Positions 22,636-32,998 of a DNA stretch of 64,000 bases are shown here, in pieces. Under the pieces are notes generated by a model. The model worked only from the letters and a program-made list of their open reading frames with translations. It did no database searches and had not been told where the DNA came from. Each line of letters opens with the position of its first letter. Positions within the stretch are counted from its first letter, which is position 1. The translations under genes and the position numbers were made by a program. The stretch is from Setomelanomma holmii. Its lineage: Eukaryota; Ascomycota; Dothideomycetes; Pleosporales; Phaeosphaeriaceae. Where the stretch lies: assembly GCA_010015745.1 (NCBI GenBank), contig ML978255.1:1-64000 (forward strand). Reading direction: 5' to 3'.

Positions 22636-23210
22636 CGTGTGAAAGGATAAGCAATGATAGCAACAGTTGCATCAGTGACAAAATTCGCTCCGCTGAGGTT
22701 GCGCATGTGCGAGGACGACTACTCTGGCCTTCCGGAATTCTTGATCTACTTCTCGTGGAGTTATCAGGACACGGCAGGACGCGTAGCCCGTACAGGATAC
22801 GAGAAGGCAGCAACAATAAATAAGGTGTGGCGCATTGCATGTGCAACCTTACAGTACTTTTCCATCTCCGATGGGACACAGCTGAAGACCCTCGCCCGTG
22901 TGAATCAGGCTATCAACAAATCTACGTAGCATTAAAGGCCCCTTAGCTTCTGAATCTTATGAGCAACTGTGTTCCTAAATTTGCGCGTATACCTTTACAC
23001 CGTCCTAAACAAGATAAGTTGGAGAAGAGGTTATCGTGTCCAGACGGAGCTGGACATGTGCGGTAACATGGCGGCAACATCATAGGTAAGAACATGGTGA
23101 GGGAAGATAAGCACAAGTAGGGCCTTGCGGCATAGTGCGCTGCAAATGTGTTCCTCGAGATCTGCACATCTCGTCCAGTCTCACACGTCCCTCCATCTCT
23201 TCCATGTTGC
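22636..23210. other. Intergenic, no gene seen
   Basis: Upstream region of the monooxygenase relic. Overlapping short frames only. Confidence 0.45.
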
Positions 23211-24010
23211 TTACACAAGCGACAAGCCAAGGTAGACGGCGACCGGAGACATTCTCCACCAAAATTCGAAAGTAGTGAACCGCGTCATGAAGCCTGCGAG
23301 TATGAAGGTCTGATAGGTTATGCAGAAGATGAGGCCAGGAGCAATGCGAACCCCCATCTGGGCCTTTTCGATTCTCTGGACGATCGGATCGATGGCTGAT
23401 ACGAGACTGACGCAGAAGACAAAGGACATCGACACGGTGTATGGAGTCCATACGAGGAAGGCATCAAGAGGGAGGAAATGCTCTGTTGTAAATATTTTTA
23501 CTTCGAAATGCCACAACGCAGCTGCGTAAAATTGCTAGCCATGATGGACAGTCCTGTTACCAACTGAAAACCGCTAATCGCCAACATACACTATGACCGT
23601 TAGACAACCTTTTCACCGAGCGGATGAGGATGTAAGATTACGCTTGTAAGGGCTTGTCCGCCAGGTTTACTGCGCATTCGACTCTCGGAGAAGGTCCAAT
23701 ACAACCGAGGGCGCTGCAGGTGCCAGGAAAGCAAGTATTGGTCGATAGGATTTGCTTTGGAGAGAATTTGGTTCTCTCTTCCAGGCTCAATCATTCATTG
23801 CCAGCGCCAAGGAGCGAGGCATCCGGCTCATATGCAGGAACACAGTATACAAGCACCAGAGACAGAGCCAGACCCGCGGTCACACTGTATGCGAGACTGA
23901 CCTGCACATTTTCAGGGTCAGCGAATGCTGAGCTAACTGACAGCGAGACAGGATACATACATCTATTCCGGACATATCTGGATTTGGTGACAGCGTCGTT
24001 GGCAAGTTAG
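23211..24010 (-). pseudogene. Possible degenerate fungal multi-pass membrane protein
   Basis: Minus-strand fragments have the hydrophobic character of fungal integral membrane proteins, but lie in different frames. One near 23905-23800 reads VSLAYSVTAGLALSLVLVYC. One around 23660-23600 reads ILHPHPLGEKVV and then a stop. One at 23516-23211 reads TPYTVSMSFVFCVSLVSAIDP...GLIFCITYQTFILAGFMTRF. No splice model I tried joins them cleanly, so I read this as a decayed gene. Family and function are not identified. Confidence 0.35.
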
Positions 24011-24322
24011 CAAATCGGCGCAGTCATACCGACAGGATGTGCCTGCCATTGCGGGGAGTTGGAGTGCTGCTCTGCATGCTGTTGAATACCTGATGTCGAC
24101 ACTACTTGAAGCGCCAGGAGTTGGATCTGGAACGGCCCCAAAATCGCTATGCACGCATCACGCTGCGCTAGAATCGGGCCAATGACGCACTGCTCAGGTC
24201 TGGTGCTTCATGAATTGCTTTGCCACTCTCCTGCATCGAGAAGCTATTGCCTAGGGGTCCGGGCGCTGCGCTCTCGTCATAGCATCATATGGTTGATTTT
24301 GTACATGCTCAGTATTTCCCAT

Positions 24323-25056
24323 CTAGACGGTCCACTTTGCGACGTTGTTTGGGATGAGTTTCTTGAACATGTCAAGCTGCTTAGCATGGACTGCCGTCTT
24401 TGCAGCGAGTATATCGGGCTTCATTTGTAGTGTTCTGTCGATGCGCTGCTCAGAACCGCTGTAGACGACGGTATAGTCGGCCACGCGCGTGTTTGGCAGG
24501 ACGACCGCGGATGGCGATATAGTGCAATACTACCGGGAGTCACCTTTTACTCTGACCACAAGAATGGAGGAGGGGGGGTCCAAACCTTGCCGACGACACT
24601 GCCCCGCCCTACTACGGCGCCTACCTCGATGATGGTGCCTTCACCCACCTCGGCGGCCTCCACAACCGCGTTCGACTCGACGACAACGTTCTTGCCCAGC
24701 ACAGTACCGTCGCTCCTGACAGGCGCGCTGCTTCTGGACGAGGCCATACTGCTCCGCCTGCTCTCTGCATCCAGCTCCGGGCCCATGCCCACACCGACCT
24801 TGGCCCGCTCGTGCACGACTACACCTTCGCCAAGCACCACAGGCGCCAGCGCGCTGCTAATCTTGCTGTGCGGATGCAGGACAGTGTTTGGACCGAGGGT
24901 TATGGCGTGGGTGCCTGTGAGCTGAGCATGTTGAGCGATGAGGACCGAGGGGTCAAGCGCTATTGAAGACGGCTTGGGGAGCATTGAAGTCCGCTTGGGC
25001 ACTGTGGATGAGCGACGATCAGGCGCCGGGCGCGCCGTTGTCGGCTGTGAAGACAT
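24323..25056 (-). CDS. Dynactin subunit 6 (p27), left-handed beta-helix
   Basis: Exons 25056-24586 and 24529-24323 with a 56-nt GTTTGG...GTAG intron, 225 aa. The protein has hexapeptide repeats of a left-handed beta-helix (ALDPSVLIAQHAQLTGTHAI, TVLGKNVVVESNAVVEAAEV, TIIEVGAVVGRGSVVG) resuming in exon 2 as YCTISPSAVVLPNTRVADYT. It ends in a helical tail (DILAAKTAVHAKQLDMFKKL) diagnostic of DCTN6/p27. In the dynactin pointed-end complex p27 pairs with p25 and helps dynein bind early endosomes, important for long-distance hyphal transport. I chose ATG 25056 (MSSQPTT) because the 32 upstream in-frame codons are not family-like. A Ser/Arg-rich insert sits in the middle of the helix. A housekeeping gene among metabolic-type neighbours. 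Confidence 0.88.
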
Positions 25057-25678
25057 GGGCGAAGTGGTGAGGTAGAATCGCTCTATACAAAGAACGGCCA
25101 ACGAGGCTGCAGAATGTAAAGATGGCATGCTTCGACGCGCCAGTCGCGTCACAAATAATGCTAGCTCGACGCCATGGCACGTGATGGAAAATGGAAGCCA
25201 GCCGAAGTACTTGAACTTATCGATCCTCCATCACATCCTCGCGTACATCTGCACGTCATGAGTTGCTTCCAGGAAATGTAGTACCTGCCATAATATCGAA
25301 CGCACCAAGAACACTCCAGTGGTGCGAACTATCTCGGTGCCCTACTTACATGACATGGTCGGGAAGGTGTGGCTGGTGCACGTGGTCATTTGGTCGACTT
25401 GAAGCCATCACTGGACAAGACGGCACATGCTGCGTAGCCTCATGTATGCTGTTATTGGGTATGTGTCGATCGCGGAGACACCCCGCTGTCCGTCACGGAC
25501 TTCGGCTCCGCGCACATCTCCCGCTGGTTGTGTAACGTCAGTAGATTCTGGGGATATAATCCTTGCGAGGAATCTCTAAATAACTTCTCATGGGAATCTG
25601 TGACAATCGCAGACGTTCGTTTCTTTACCGCTGGAGACCAACGACTACCCAAATCCCACAAAGCTCGCCCTGGTTACC
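25057..25678. other. Divergent intergenic region
   Basis: Upstream of both the dynactin p27 gene (minus) and the cupin gene (plus). No extra gene supported. Confidence 0.5.
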
Positions 25679-26224
25679 ATGGCCCACATCGGCGAACTTC
25701 CCAAGATCAATCGATACATCACCACCCATGATGCCAACGGAAAGGCCATCTTCAGCAATGCCTTTGGTGAGGAGAGCGAAATGAAGCCGAATGATGATGG
25801 CATCGCCTTTGCTCTGAGCTTCACCACGAAAGGCTTTCCGGTTAACATGGAGCAAGACAAGGATCTCGATGTCTATGAAGAGTACTTGAAGACTCCACCA
25901 GGACTTGTCGTTGCAGGTACGGTTCTAAGGCACGTCGACATTCCGCCATCTACTGCGTGTACTATGCATCGCACAGTAAGCTTAGACTATGGCTGCGTGC
26001 TCGAAGGCGAAGTGGAGCTGCTGCTAGACAGCGGCGAGAAACGGACGATGAAGAGGGGAGATGTGGCGATCCAGCGAGGAACTATGCACCAGTGGATCAA
26101 TCACAGCGAAAGGGCATGGACGAGGATGTTGTTTGTGCTGCAGCCGAGCAAGCCGTTAAAGATCGCAGGGCAGGTATTCGGGGAAAATTTGGCAGGCATG
26201 GCAGGCGTACGCTCGTCAGATTGA
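25679..26224 (+). CDS. Single-domain cupin protein
   Basis: An intronless frame of 181 aa. The C-terminal two-thirds is a cupin fold. Motif 1 spans TACTMHRTVSLDYGCVLEGE through ELLLDSGEKRTMKRGD; motif 2 is GDVAIQRGTMHQWINHSERA. The metal ligands are partly changed: motif 1 has one His (MHRT) with Gly/Cys where HxH is canonical. Activity, if any, may therefore be non-classical. Similar small cupins with the DIPPS...HRTVSLDYG block recur in fungal secondary-metabolite and aromatic-catabolism clusters as putative dehydratases, isomerases or decarboxylases. The exact reaction cannot be assigned. No signal peptide. Context (regulator, monooxygenase relic, Dabb protein) fits a metabolic role, by inference. 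Confidence 0.85.
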   Translation: MAHIGELPKINRYITTHDANGKAIFSNAFGEESEMKPNDDGIAFALSFTTKGFPVNMEQDKDLDVYEEYLKTPPGLVVAGTVLRHVDIPPSTACTMHRTVSLDYGCVLEGEVELLLDSGEKRTMKRGDVAIQRGTMHQWINHSERAWTRMLFVLQPSKPLKIAGQVFGENLAGMAGVRSSD

Positions 26225-26573
26225 GGCATGCGGATGCAAGATTCGACAGGTGCTGGTTTGATTTTCGTACTATGCATAATTGTGTAAAAGATTGCATGAG
26301 TGACAGAAACACTGAACGAATCTGAAAGTTTGGCCGCCAAGCCCCACTCTTGCCCGATAGGGTCTGCTCCCACGTGCACCCACCCTCTCAAACACTCTAC
26401 TTGCGCATACCTACAAGGAAACATTGCTCCGACATTTGAGCACAATTTAGCGAAGTAAGCGACAACTCGTACAAATGAGACCTTGAGCAAGGGTGACATC
26501 CGGAACGGGACGTACTTCTGAACAATAGTAACGGCCCGCTTCGACCTCCATTGTTCGCACCAACCACTCACAC
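26225..26573. other. Intergenic, no gene seen
   Basis: Contains the cupin 3' UTR and the promoter of the farnesyltransferase gene. Confidence 0.5.
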
Positions 26574-28190
26574 ATGCCCATCCGGGCGTCTTCGAAAGCT
26601 AGTCGCCGAACCTTAGCCTATAAGAAGATGACTGATCCTCTTCGCTTTTCCGCCGAGGCATCATCGTCTCGCCTGGAAGAGATCCTCGACGGATCAGAAC
26701 GGATTGAAGAACTTTCGGACACTGACAACGAGTACGAAGATATGGGCGCTGCCACTTTAGAAGAGCAGGTGAACATTGCGTACTTGGACACTGTCCGAAT
26801 CCCTATAAGAGATAGCTATGCGACAGAGACATCGAAGGTCCAGGATGACACCGCCGAGATAATACTGCCGTACTTGGAGGGCAATCCAAATGACTTCCCG
26901 CTGAATGCGTACGGCATACCGAAACTCCAGCGCGATTTGCACGTAAAAATGCTAGAGCGCGCCTTGAAGACTTGGCCGGCTCAAGCCGCCATGATGGATG
27001 CTTCAAGACCTTGGATAGTTTATTGGAGTCTTCAGAGCATGACGGCACTAGGAATTGATATTCATCCTTATCAAAAGCGGTAAGTCCGCGTCTCTGGCAT
27101 CTTGCAGTAACATCTTCCCATCCTCTTGCAGATTAGCACAAGTCAAGATACCCTGCATCCTAAACCTAAGCTGATCCCGCAAAGCGTTGCACACACATTT
27201 TCGCTCGCTCAACATCCGACCGGGGCCTTTGGAGGTGGTTACGGTCAACTGCCACACCTGGCATGCACGTATGCTGCTGTTCTCTCCATCGCTATAGTGG
27301 GCGGCGAAGCAACATACCAATCCGTCGACCGTAAGACAATGTGGCACTTCCTGGGTCGAATGAAACAGGCAGACGGAGGCTTCACCATGTGCGAAGGCGG
27401 CGAGGAAGACATTCGTGGCGCTTTCTGCGCCATGGTGATCATCTCGCTGCTCAATCTACCCCTCGACCTACCCCAAGATGCTCCAGCGCGCAAGAACGGA
27501 TTCATGACGTTCACAGATGGCCTCGGCAAGTGGATCTCCCGTTGTCAATCTTGGGACGGTGGTTTATCTGCTGCACCAGGCAATGAAGCTCATGGTGCTT
27601 ACGCGTTCTGCGGGCTGGGCTGCCTTGCCATTCTGGGACCTCCAGAGGAAACACTGCCTGACTACTTGAACCTGCCCCTCTTGGTGCACTGGCTTTCCTC
27701 TCGCCAATGTAGCCCAGAAGGCGGATACAATGGCCGCACCAACAAGCTCGTTGATGGCTGCTATTCGCACTGGGTTGGCGGCTGCTGGGCAATCGTCGAA
27801 GCAGTCACAGGGCCTTCCGAGTTGACTTCCAGCCATCTCTGGAACCGCTCCGCGCTCGCACGATACATCCTGTCAGCCTGCCAGGAAAAGAAAGGTGGTG
27901 GACTGAAAGACAAGCCCGGGAAGCATCCAGACGCCTATCACACATGCTACAACCTGGCTGGCTTGAGCGCTGCTCAGTACAAGTACGTGTACGATGAGAA
28001 CGTGAATAAGGATATCGGAATCGCGAATCTGGGCGCTCCATATCATTGGAAGTCTCAGGGTGTGTATGAGGACGATGACGTGGTATGCGACCATGAGGAT
28101 GTGATTCGGTCGATTCACCCAGTGTTTGTCATTCCATACAGGTCAGTGTACGAGTGCAGGAGATATTTTGAGGCAAAGGAAGGATTCTGA
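26574..28190 (+). CDS. RAM1: Protein farnesyltransferase beta subunit
   Basis: Exons 26574-27079 and 27185-28190, 503 aa. The 105-nt intron runs from GTAAGT to CCCGCAAAG. An earlier CTTGCAG would shift the frame, whereas the chosen site joins HPYQKR to VAHTFSLAQHPTGAFGGG, a conserved segment. With the alpha subunit Ram2 it transfers farnesyl to the Cys of CaaX proteins such as Ras and fungal a-factor-type pheromones. The alpha-alpha barrel carries the repeated GGF/GG motifs (FGGGYGQLPHLACTYAAVL, DGGFTMCEGGEEDIRGAF, WDGGLSAAPGNEAHGAYAF). Zinc ligands are visible as Asp359 and Cys361 (VDGCYSHW) and His421 (DAYHTCYNLAGLS). Starts at 26574 or 26628 (MTDPLRF) are both possible. Confidence 0.94.
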
Positions 28191-28264
28191 ATAGTGCTTG
28201 GAGTTCTAGGTCTTTCGTGCTTAGCTCCACCAGGCCTTGCAATCACTCTTGCCCTATCAAGCGA

Positions 28265-28460
28265 AGGCTCTCTCTACAAATTACCCTCTCGCAACACCTT
28301 GTATGACCTCAGAGAATTTCGTCCACAGTAATTGCACTCTGCAAAATCCTCTGAAGATCTCTTGGCTTGTGTAAAATGGCAAAATCGTGGCTAAGTGAAG
28401 TTCGAGTTGGTGGAGCCGAACGGACACGAATTGTTGCGACACCCGCTGGCTCCATTTATG
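28265..28460. repeat. Copy 2 of diverged repeat, monooxygenase C-terminal relic
   Basis: Resembles 20970-21140 in the same orientation, with roughly three bases in five matching by eye and several gaps. On the minus strand it encodes PAGVATIRVRSAP, comparable to APGVAKICARST at the end of the FAD monooxygenase relic, so it is probably a fragment of a second, related gene. It sits between the convergent farnesyltransferase and Dabb genes. Confidence 0.5.
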
Positions 28461-28494
28461 TACAACAAGGCAAGCTTTCATCTTGCATCGCTCA

Positions 28495-29180
28495 CTATAC
28501 CTTCTCGAAGTATATAACGAGCGGCGGCCCAGCGACTTTGGGTTTCAACAACACTTTGATGGAACCGTGAGCCTCGCACTCGTTGTCGTAGTAATCCATA
28601 GCCTCCCTGGACTCAAAGACTGTGCGTGCGACCATCGTGTACCCTTGGCTGCGAGGATCGTCATGCGTGGGGTTTGCCGCGGCCATGTGGATATAAGGCT
28701 TGCCATCCTACTCAGGTCAGCTCAGCCCAAGTGTATCATGATCTCCATGACTCAAATGTCTGGCGAGGTGTTTGCTCTTTGTGGATAGTGCCATATCAGG
28801 CGATTCATACTCCCACACAACGAGGCCTTGTCACCACACATGTACAGGTATCGCTTCACACATCCACAGTTCGATGCCAATGTCACGAGTCAACCATGCC
28901 TTGACGCCATGACTACTGCCAGGCAATCCCCGTTCTGACTAGTCGAGCGTCTGGGGAGTCGGACGTGACGAGATGCGTGACGTGCATCCACTTGCAGCTT
29001 GCTCCCAGAACATGTGCTGTGCGAGCGGGTATGCAGGTGATGAATCAAGAAAAGTGGAGAATGGGTCAAAAGACGTACCTTCTTCGCATCCTGAGCCAGC
29101 GATCCGTATTTTTGGATTGCTTGTTGTATAGTCTCGGCGTCTGTCACTTTGAGGAGCGTGAGGCGAACGATTTTCGGCAT
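28495..29180 (-). CDS. Stress-responsive A/B barrel (Dabb) domain protein
   Basis: Exons 29180-29079 and 28707-28495 encode 104 aa, the normal size of a single Dabb domain. Splicing joins MPKIVRLTLLKVTD...GSLAQDAKK to DGKPYIHMAAANPTHDDP in frame, with GTACGT donor and GTAG acceptor. The fold is a dimeric alpha-beta barrel. FESREAMDYYDNECEAHGSI matches the helix before the last strand, and KVAGPPLVIYFEKV the last strand. Family members include small cyclases, plant stress proteins and many fungal proteins of unknown role. The 371-nt intron is unusually long for this window. No catalytic role can be claimed. It ends about 30 bp from the monooxygenase-like relic at 28265-28460. Confidence 0.83.
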
Positions 29181-32100
29181 ATTGAAGTATGCGGGAGTTT
29201 CGTTTTGGGGTGCTGTGCAGATGTCGAGATCAATCCAAGAGTCTTATGATTATTGACACAGTTGTCCAGGACAGCAAGCTTTCTATGTGGCCGATCTGTT
29301 CTTTTCGGCCGGAGCGCCGGGTGAGGAGAGCCATGTGTTGCAGAACATCATCACTTCGGTTCCCCTACGTTCGTACGAGTGAACAAGCATGATCAGGGTT
29401 TGAAGGCATCTAACGAACCATGCATATACGAAGTTGTTGCTTTTCTAAACACGGTCGAACGTCGGTATCGAGGTCCAAGAACAGCACGCAATACACCGCT
29501 ATGCGATACCGGAGAATTTCCCGCGGACGCTCTGCCGTTCAACGTTGCACATCAAATGCGGGGTACTTGGCTGTGCCATGTCAGACGCTGAAGACGAATG
29601 GGTCCGAGGGATGCAAAATCGCCCGTCGGACGTAGCTGTCCAGTGCACGTCGTTGTGCTGTGTATCGCGATGCATAGAACGCTTCGGCTCAATCCCAGCC
29701 GTGCCCGCTCGGCTCCTGCAGCAGCGTGTCTCGGGAGGACAAGGCTGACGATGAAGGAGGGCGGCGATGCTTTTGGTTGGAGCGGTGCGTCGAACCCGTG
29801 GGTCTTTCGCTTCCACTCCATGGAACAAGGCCGATTCGAAGAGACAAGCTCACAACATCGTCCTCGCTCGTGCCAGCCTGGATGCCATCCTCCAGCGGTT
29901 GAGATGCGACACTGAACATCGAGCTATGGCCTTTTTGTCGCAATTGCAAAGCGTTAGATGCATGCACATCTAGGGCCCGATGAGGGGCAAATTCAGAGGA
30001 AAGTCGGTGAGGAAAGCGCTGCGTGTCAAACCATCGCGCCTTGCCCTTCTTCGCCCGTCTGTGCACCGCGCCCCGTCCCCAGATCCATTGCACTGCAGCC
30101 CTTCCAATCTATTCAACGTCTACGAACGCCGCCAATGACAAGCAATTGAGTCGAATTGATTCGCTCGGCATCAAACGTCCCATCGTCGTCCCTCGTTCTC
30201 TCATCTGGCGGGCGCAGTCGTGGTCGCTGTTCCGCCGTGTCCAGTTTCCTTGGGCCCGCTACGCTTCTTTGAAACCAAGACAATGGACCGGCGCCAAATC
30301 GAGGCCGCTGTTGCATGGTCCTTGTACCTCATGTACCGCTCTTCGTCACTGGGCGGCTGTAGCCTATGGAGCATCGAGCTGTCGAGTCCGTTCTGCCACC
30401 GTCTGCAGCCTACGTCGCTCATCTTGTCCTAAGCTTCATGCTTCTCCGGGCGTCCTTGCTTGGTAGGGTGTTTGAGCTGCCGGCTCTGTGCATTCATCAC
30501 TCGTCCGATCGAAGACTCTCTGCAGCTTCCCGCTGGTGAAATTGCGAGGACATGCAAGACAGCTAGCACGGGGAGCCATGCTGCGGCCCTCTGACGACTC
30601 CAGCTGCGTCAACTTCCAAAGCTCAATATGTCCAGATATTGCTGATGGAGATGGTTCGGCAATTTGGCATGACCTGTTCGCCATGACTACGCGGCGATGC
30701 GATCGGTTCCAACCTCTCCCTGACTTTACTCATCTGTACTGCATCAAAGCCTGGCCCATGTTGACAGCCCTGTCAGTGCGTCAAGCACGTCCAGTGCCCA
30801 CTGCCAAACACACTCGAGCTGCTGCTCCTGCAAATATTGCTCGAGCGCCGACAGATTGTCTCCACAACGGCCGATCCATGTTGACAAGCATGCCATACAG
30901 GACCGTTGGTCCTTCGCCCCATCCGGTTGCGCGTGCAGATAGCTTGACGTCCAAAGGCTGCCAGCTCATCGCACATATGCATGGAGCACGGGCTCCGGGT
31001 CGCGACTACAGTGATGTGGTAACACCCCAGATACCTATCTGACCCCTCGATTCCAGCAATCAATCGCCTCATGTGCCTACTGGCTGTTGTTGTTGCCGGG
31101 TAGCGGCCTGCTATTCCTGGTATGACGCTCTTCCGCTTCAAAGCCGCTATGCTTTGCATCCGCCTGCAGTCACGATAGCGTGTCAACCTCACCTCGAATC
31201 ATCCCCTCCTCCAAGCGCGACTCCCGCGCTTGCTACCACTGTGGGTACCTCCTCCAGCTAGCAGTCCCAGTTTTTCCTGCGAGTTGGACTGCCTGGTCTC
31301 TGATCCCGTTCACCAACGTGCCCCGTCGTATCCCAACATGGACTTCAATCATTGTCTCGCCAAGTTGACCAGATACATTCGGGGCCACGGAACACCATAT
31401 GGATCGTGCAGTATCTAACTTCGAAACTCTGCACTCTTCTCCCGGTTGCATTATTGCATCGGTGGAACCACGCCTTCGGCGAGTACTAGCAACGTAAATG
31501 CCGCCTTGCTCGCTGCCAAGCGTGCCTGCGGTTACTTTGTTGTTCATGCTTGCGTAGCCGACGTCTCGAGATGCTGATCGAAAATTCCAGCCTCCAAGAA
31601 CGGGTTGCAAGGAATTGGAACCGATCATCAGCCGGTTTCTGCGCTACTCCTGCATGCAGGCACTGTGGCGAAAGCGAATGATGTTCCCTCTGGCGAAGAC
31701 CGGTGAGCTGTACCCTTTGAGGTTTAAATATTCTGGAACCTAGTCTACCACTGGCGAAAATCCACGCCACGTCAATATGGGCCTCCAACTGAAGAGCCGC
31801 AACAGACCCGCATATTATTCATTTCCAGACGTCCAATTGCCCTCAATCGCTTCTTGCAAGCGGACTATGCGCGCTTGCATGTACTGAGATGCCTGCTGCA
31901 TCCGCCTGCTGCAATAAATTAGACTCCATCCCACTCTGGAGACATATGCTTCACCCCTCCCCATCTGCCACGTCCCCGTCCCAGCTCTCGCTCATACTTC
32001 GATAGCTCATTTTCTCTTTCGTACAGTTGTCACTACCCACCCTGACAACTGTCAACGCCGGGAAAGCATTTCTTGTTGCACAACAGGAGCCACGGATTTC

Positions 32101-32250
32101 GTTTCTCGGCTGTTCCTCCCCGTCGCCAACGAGCGTTTGCCAATTCAGCAACAGTCTGCGTCGAGTTTTCCTTGTTCAGATATCTGCATCGACGCCAGAG
32201 CGCCTCATTGCTTAGACTGGACACGTCAACAGACTTTGATAAGTACCAAC
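29181..32250. other. Gene-poor region, about 3 kb
   Basis: Many overlapping short frames occur on both strands, none with recognisable domains, conserved-looking segments or consistent splice structure. Part of 31000-32250 is pyrimidine-rich and may be the 5' leader or promoter of the dsRNA-binding-like gene. No tRNA, rRNA or transposon signature was seen. Confidence 0.45.
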
Positions 32251-32998
32251 ATGTTCTATATTATGTATCTCACAGGTACGTACTTGGCTTTCTTGTTATT
32301 CCCGACCGCTTGGTACCGGATGAGGTGGATCATGTAGTTGGCAGAGCATCTTGGACCTGCATGAATCTCCCAATCGCAAACGACCACTTCATGGCAAGCG
32401 ATAGGCTTTGAAATCAGCGTGTAGTACCATCGGCCAGAGATGGATGGGCAACGTGCATCTACTAAAGCACTGATGTTACCCTTTGCGTAATTTCTGTTCA
32501 CTAACGCCATACCCAGGCCTCTGCCAACGTCGTCACTGGCCAGACCCTCTTTTTCAGACATACCGCACCCGTCACGGCTACGGCGCCACTGTTCGGGTGA
32601 ACAATCGCGAATACTCCACCGATGTAGACTACGAATCCGATGAGCTTGCCAAGAACGCTGCCGCCACACGTGCATACATGATCTGCCGCAACTTTTCAGT
32701 CAATGATGGCAGAGACCCTGGTCAACGCCCTGGCCAGGTCACCCAGGGTTTGCCAGTAGCCATTGGTACCGGCAGAAGGAACACCTGCTCGTCTAATGAC
32801 TACGACAGCGCCAGCAGTTCGAGTGGGGGTACCAGTCCCAGAAACAGCGACTATGGCCTTGATGCCGCGGAAACGGTTGGCCGACGTTCGAGCAAGTCCT
32901 CTGCTAGCTCGTCTTCAAGCTGCTACTGCGGCCGAGGGATGGTCCGGGCATACGAGAGGTGCAATCACTGCCTTCATGAGGCAGGATACAGAGTTTAA
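32251..32998 (+). CDS. Small dsRNA-binding-motif-like protein
   Basis: Exons 32251-32275 and 32517-32998, 168 aa. Exon 1 holds only eight codons (MFYIMYLT) plus one base. A 241-nt intron (CACAG/GTACGT to TACCCAG/GC) joins it to GLCQRRHWPDPLFQTY. Residues 9-70 follow the alpha-beta-beta-beta-alpha pattern of a dsRNA-binding motif: LCQRRHWPDPLFQ, then GYGATVRVNNREYSTDV, then SDELAKNAAATRAYMICRNF. The C-terminal 90 residues are Ser/Gly-rich and end in a Cys-containing segment (CYCGRGMVRAYERCNHC, which could bind metal). Related fungal proteins of this layout are known to me only as uncharacterised. RNA binding is inference. The start is uncertain, since other upstream exons are conceivable. Confidence 0.68.

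Noticed and set aside
29499..31192. Many 60-180-codon frames on both strands
   Set aside because: All overlap one another, none shows family-like segments, and no consistent gene model emerged.
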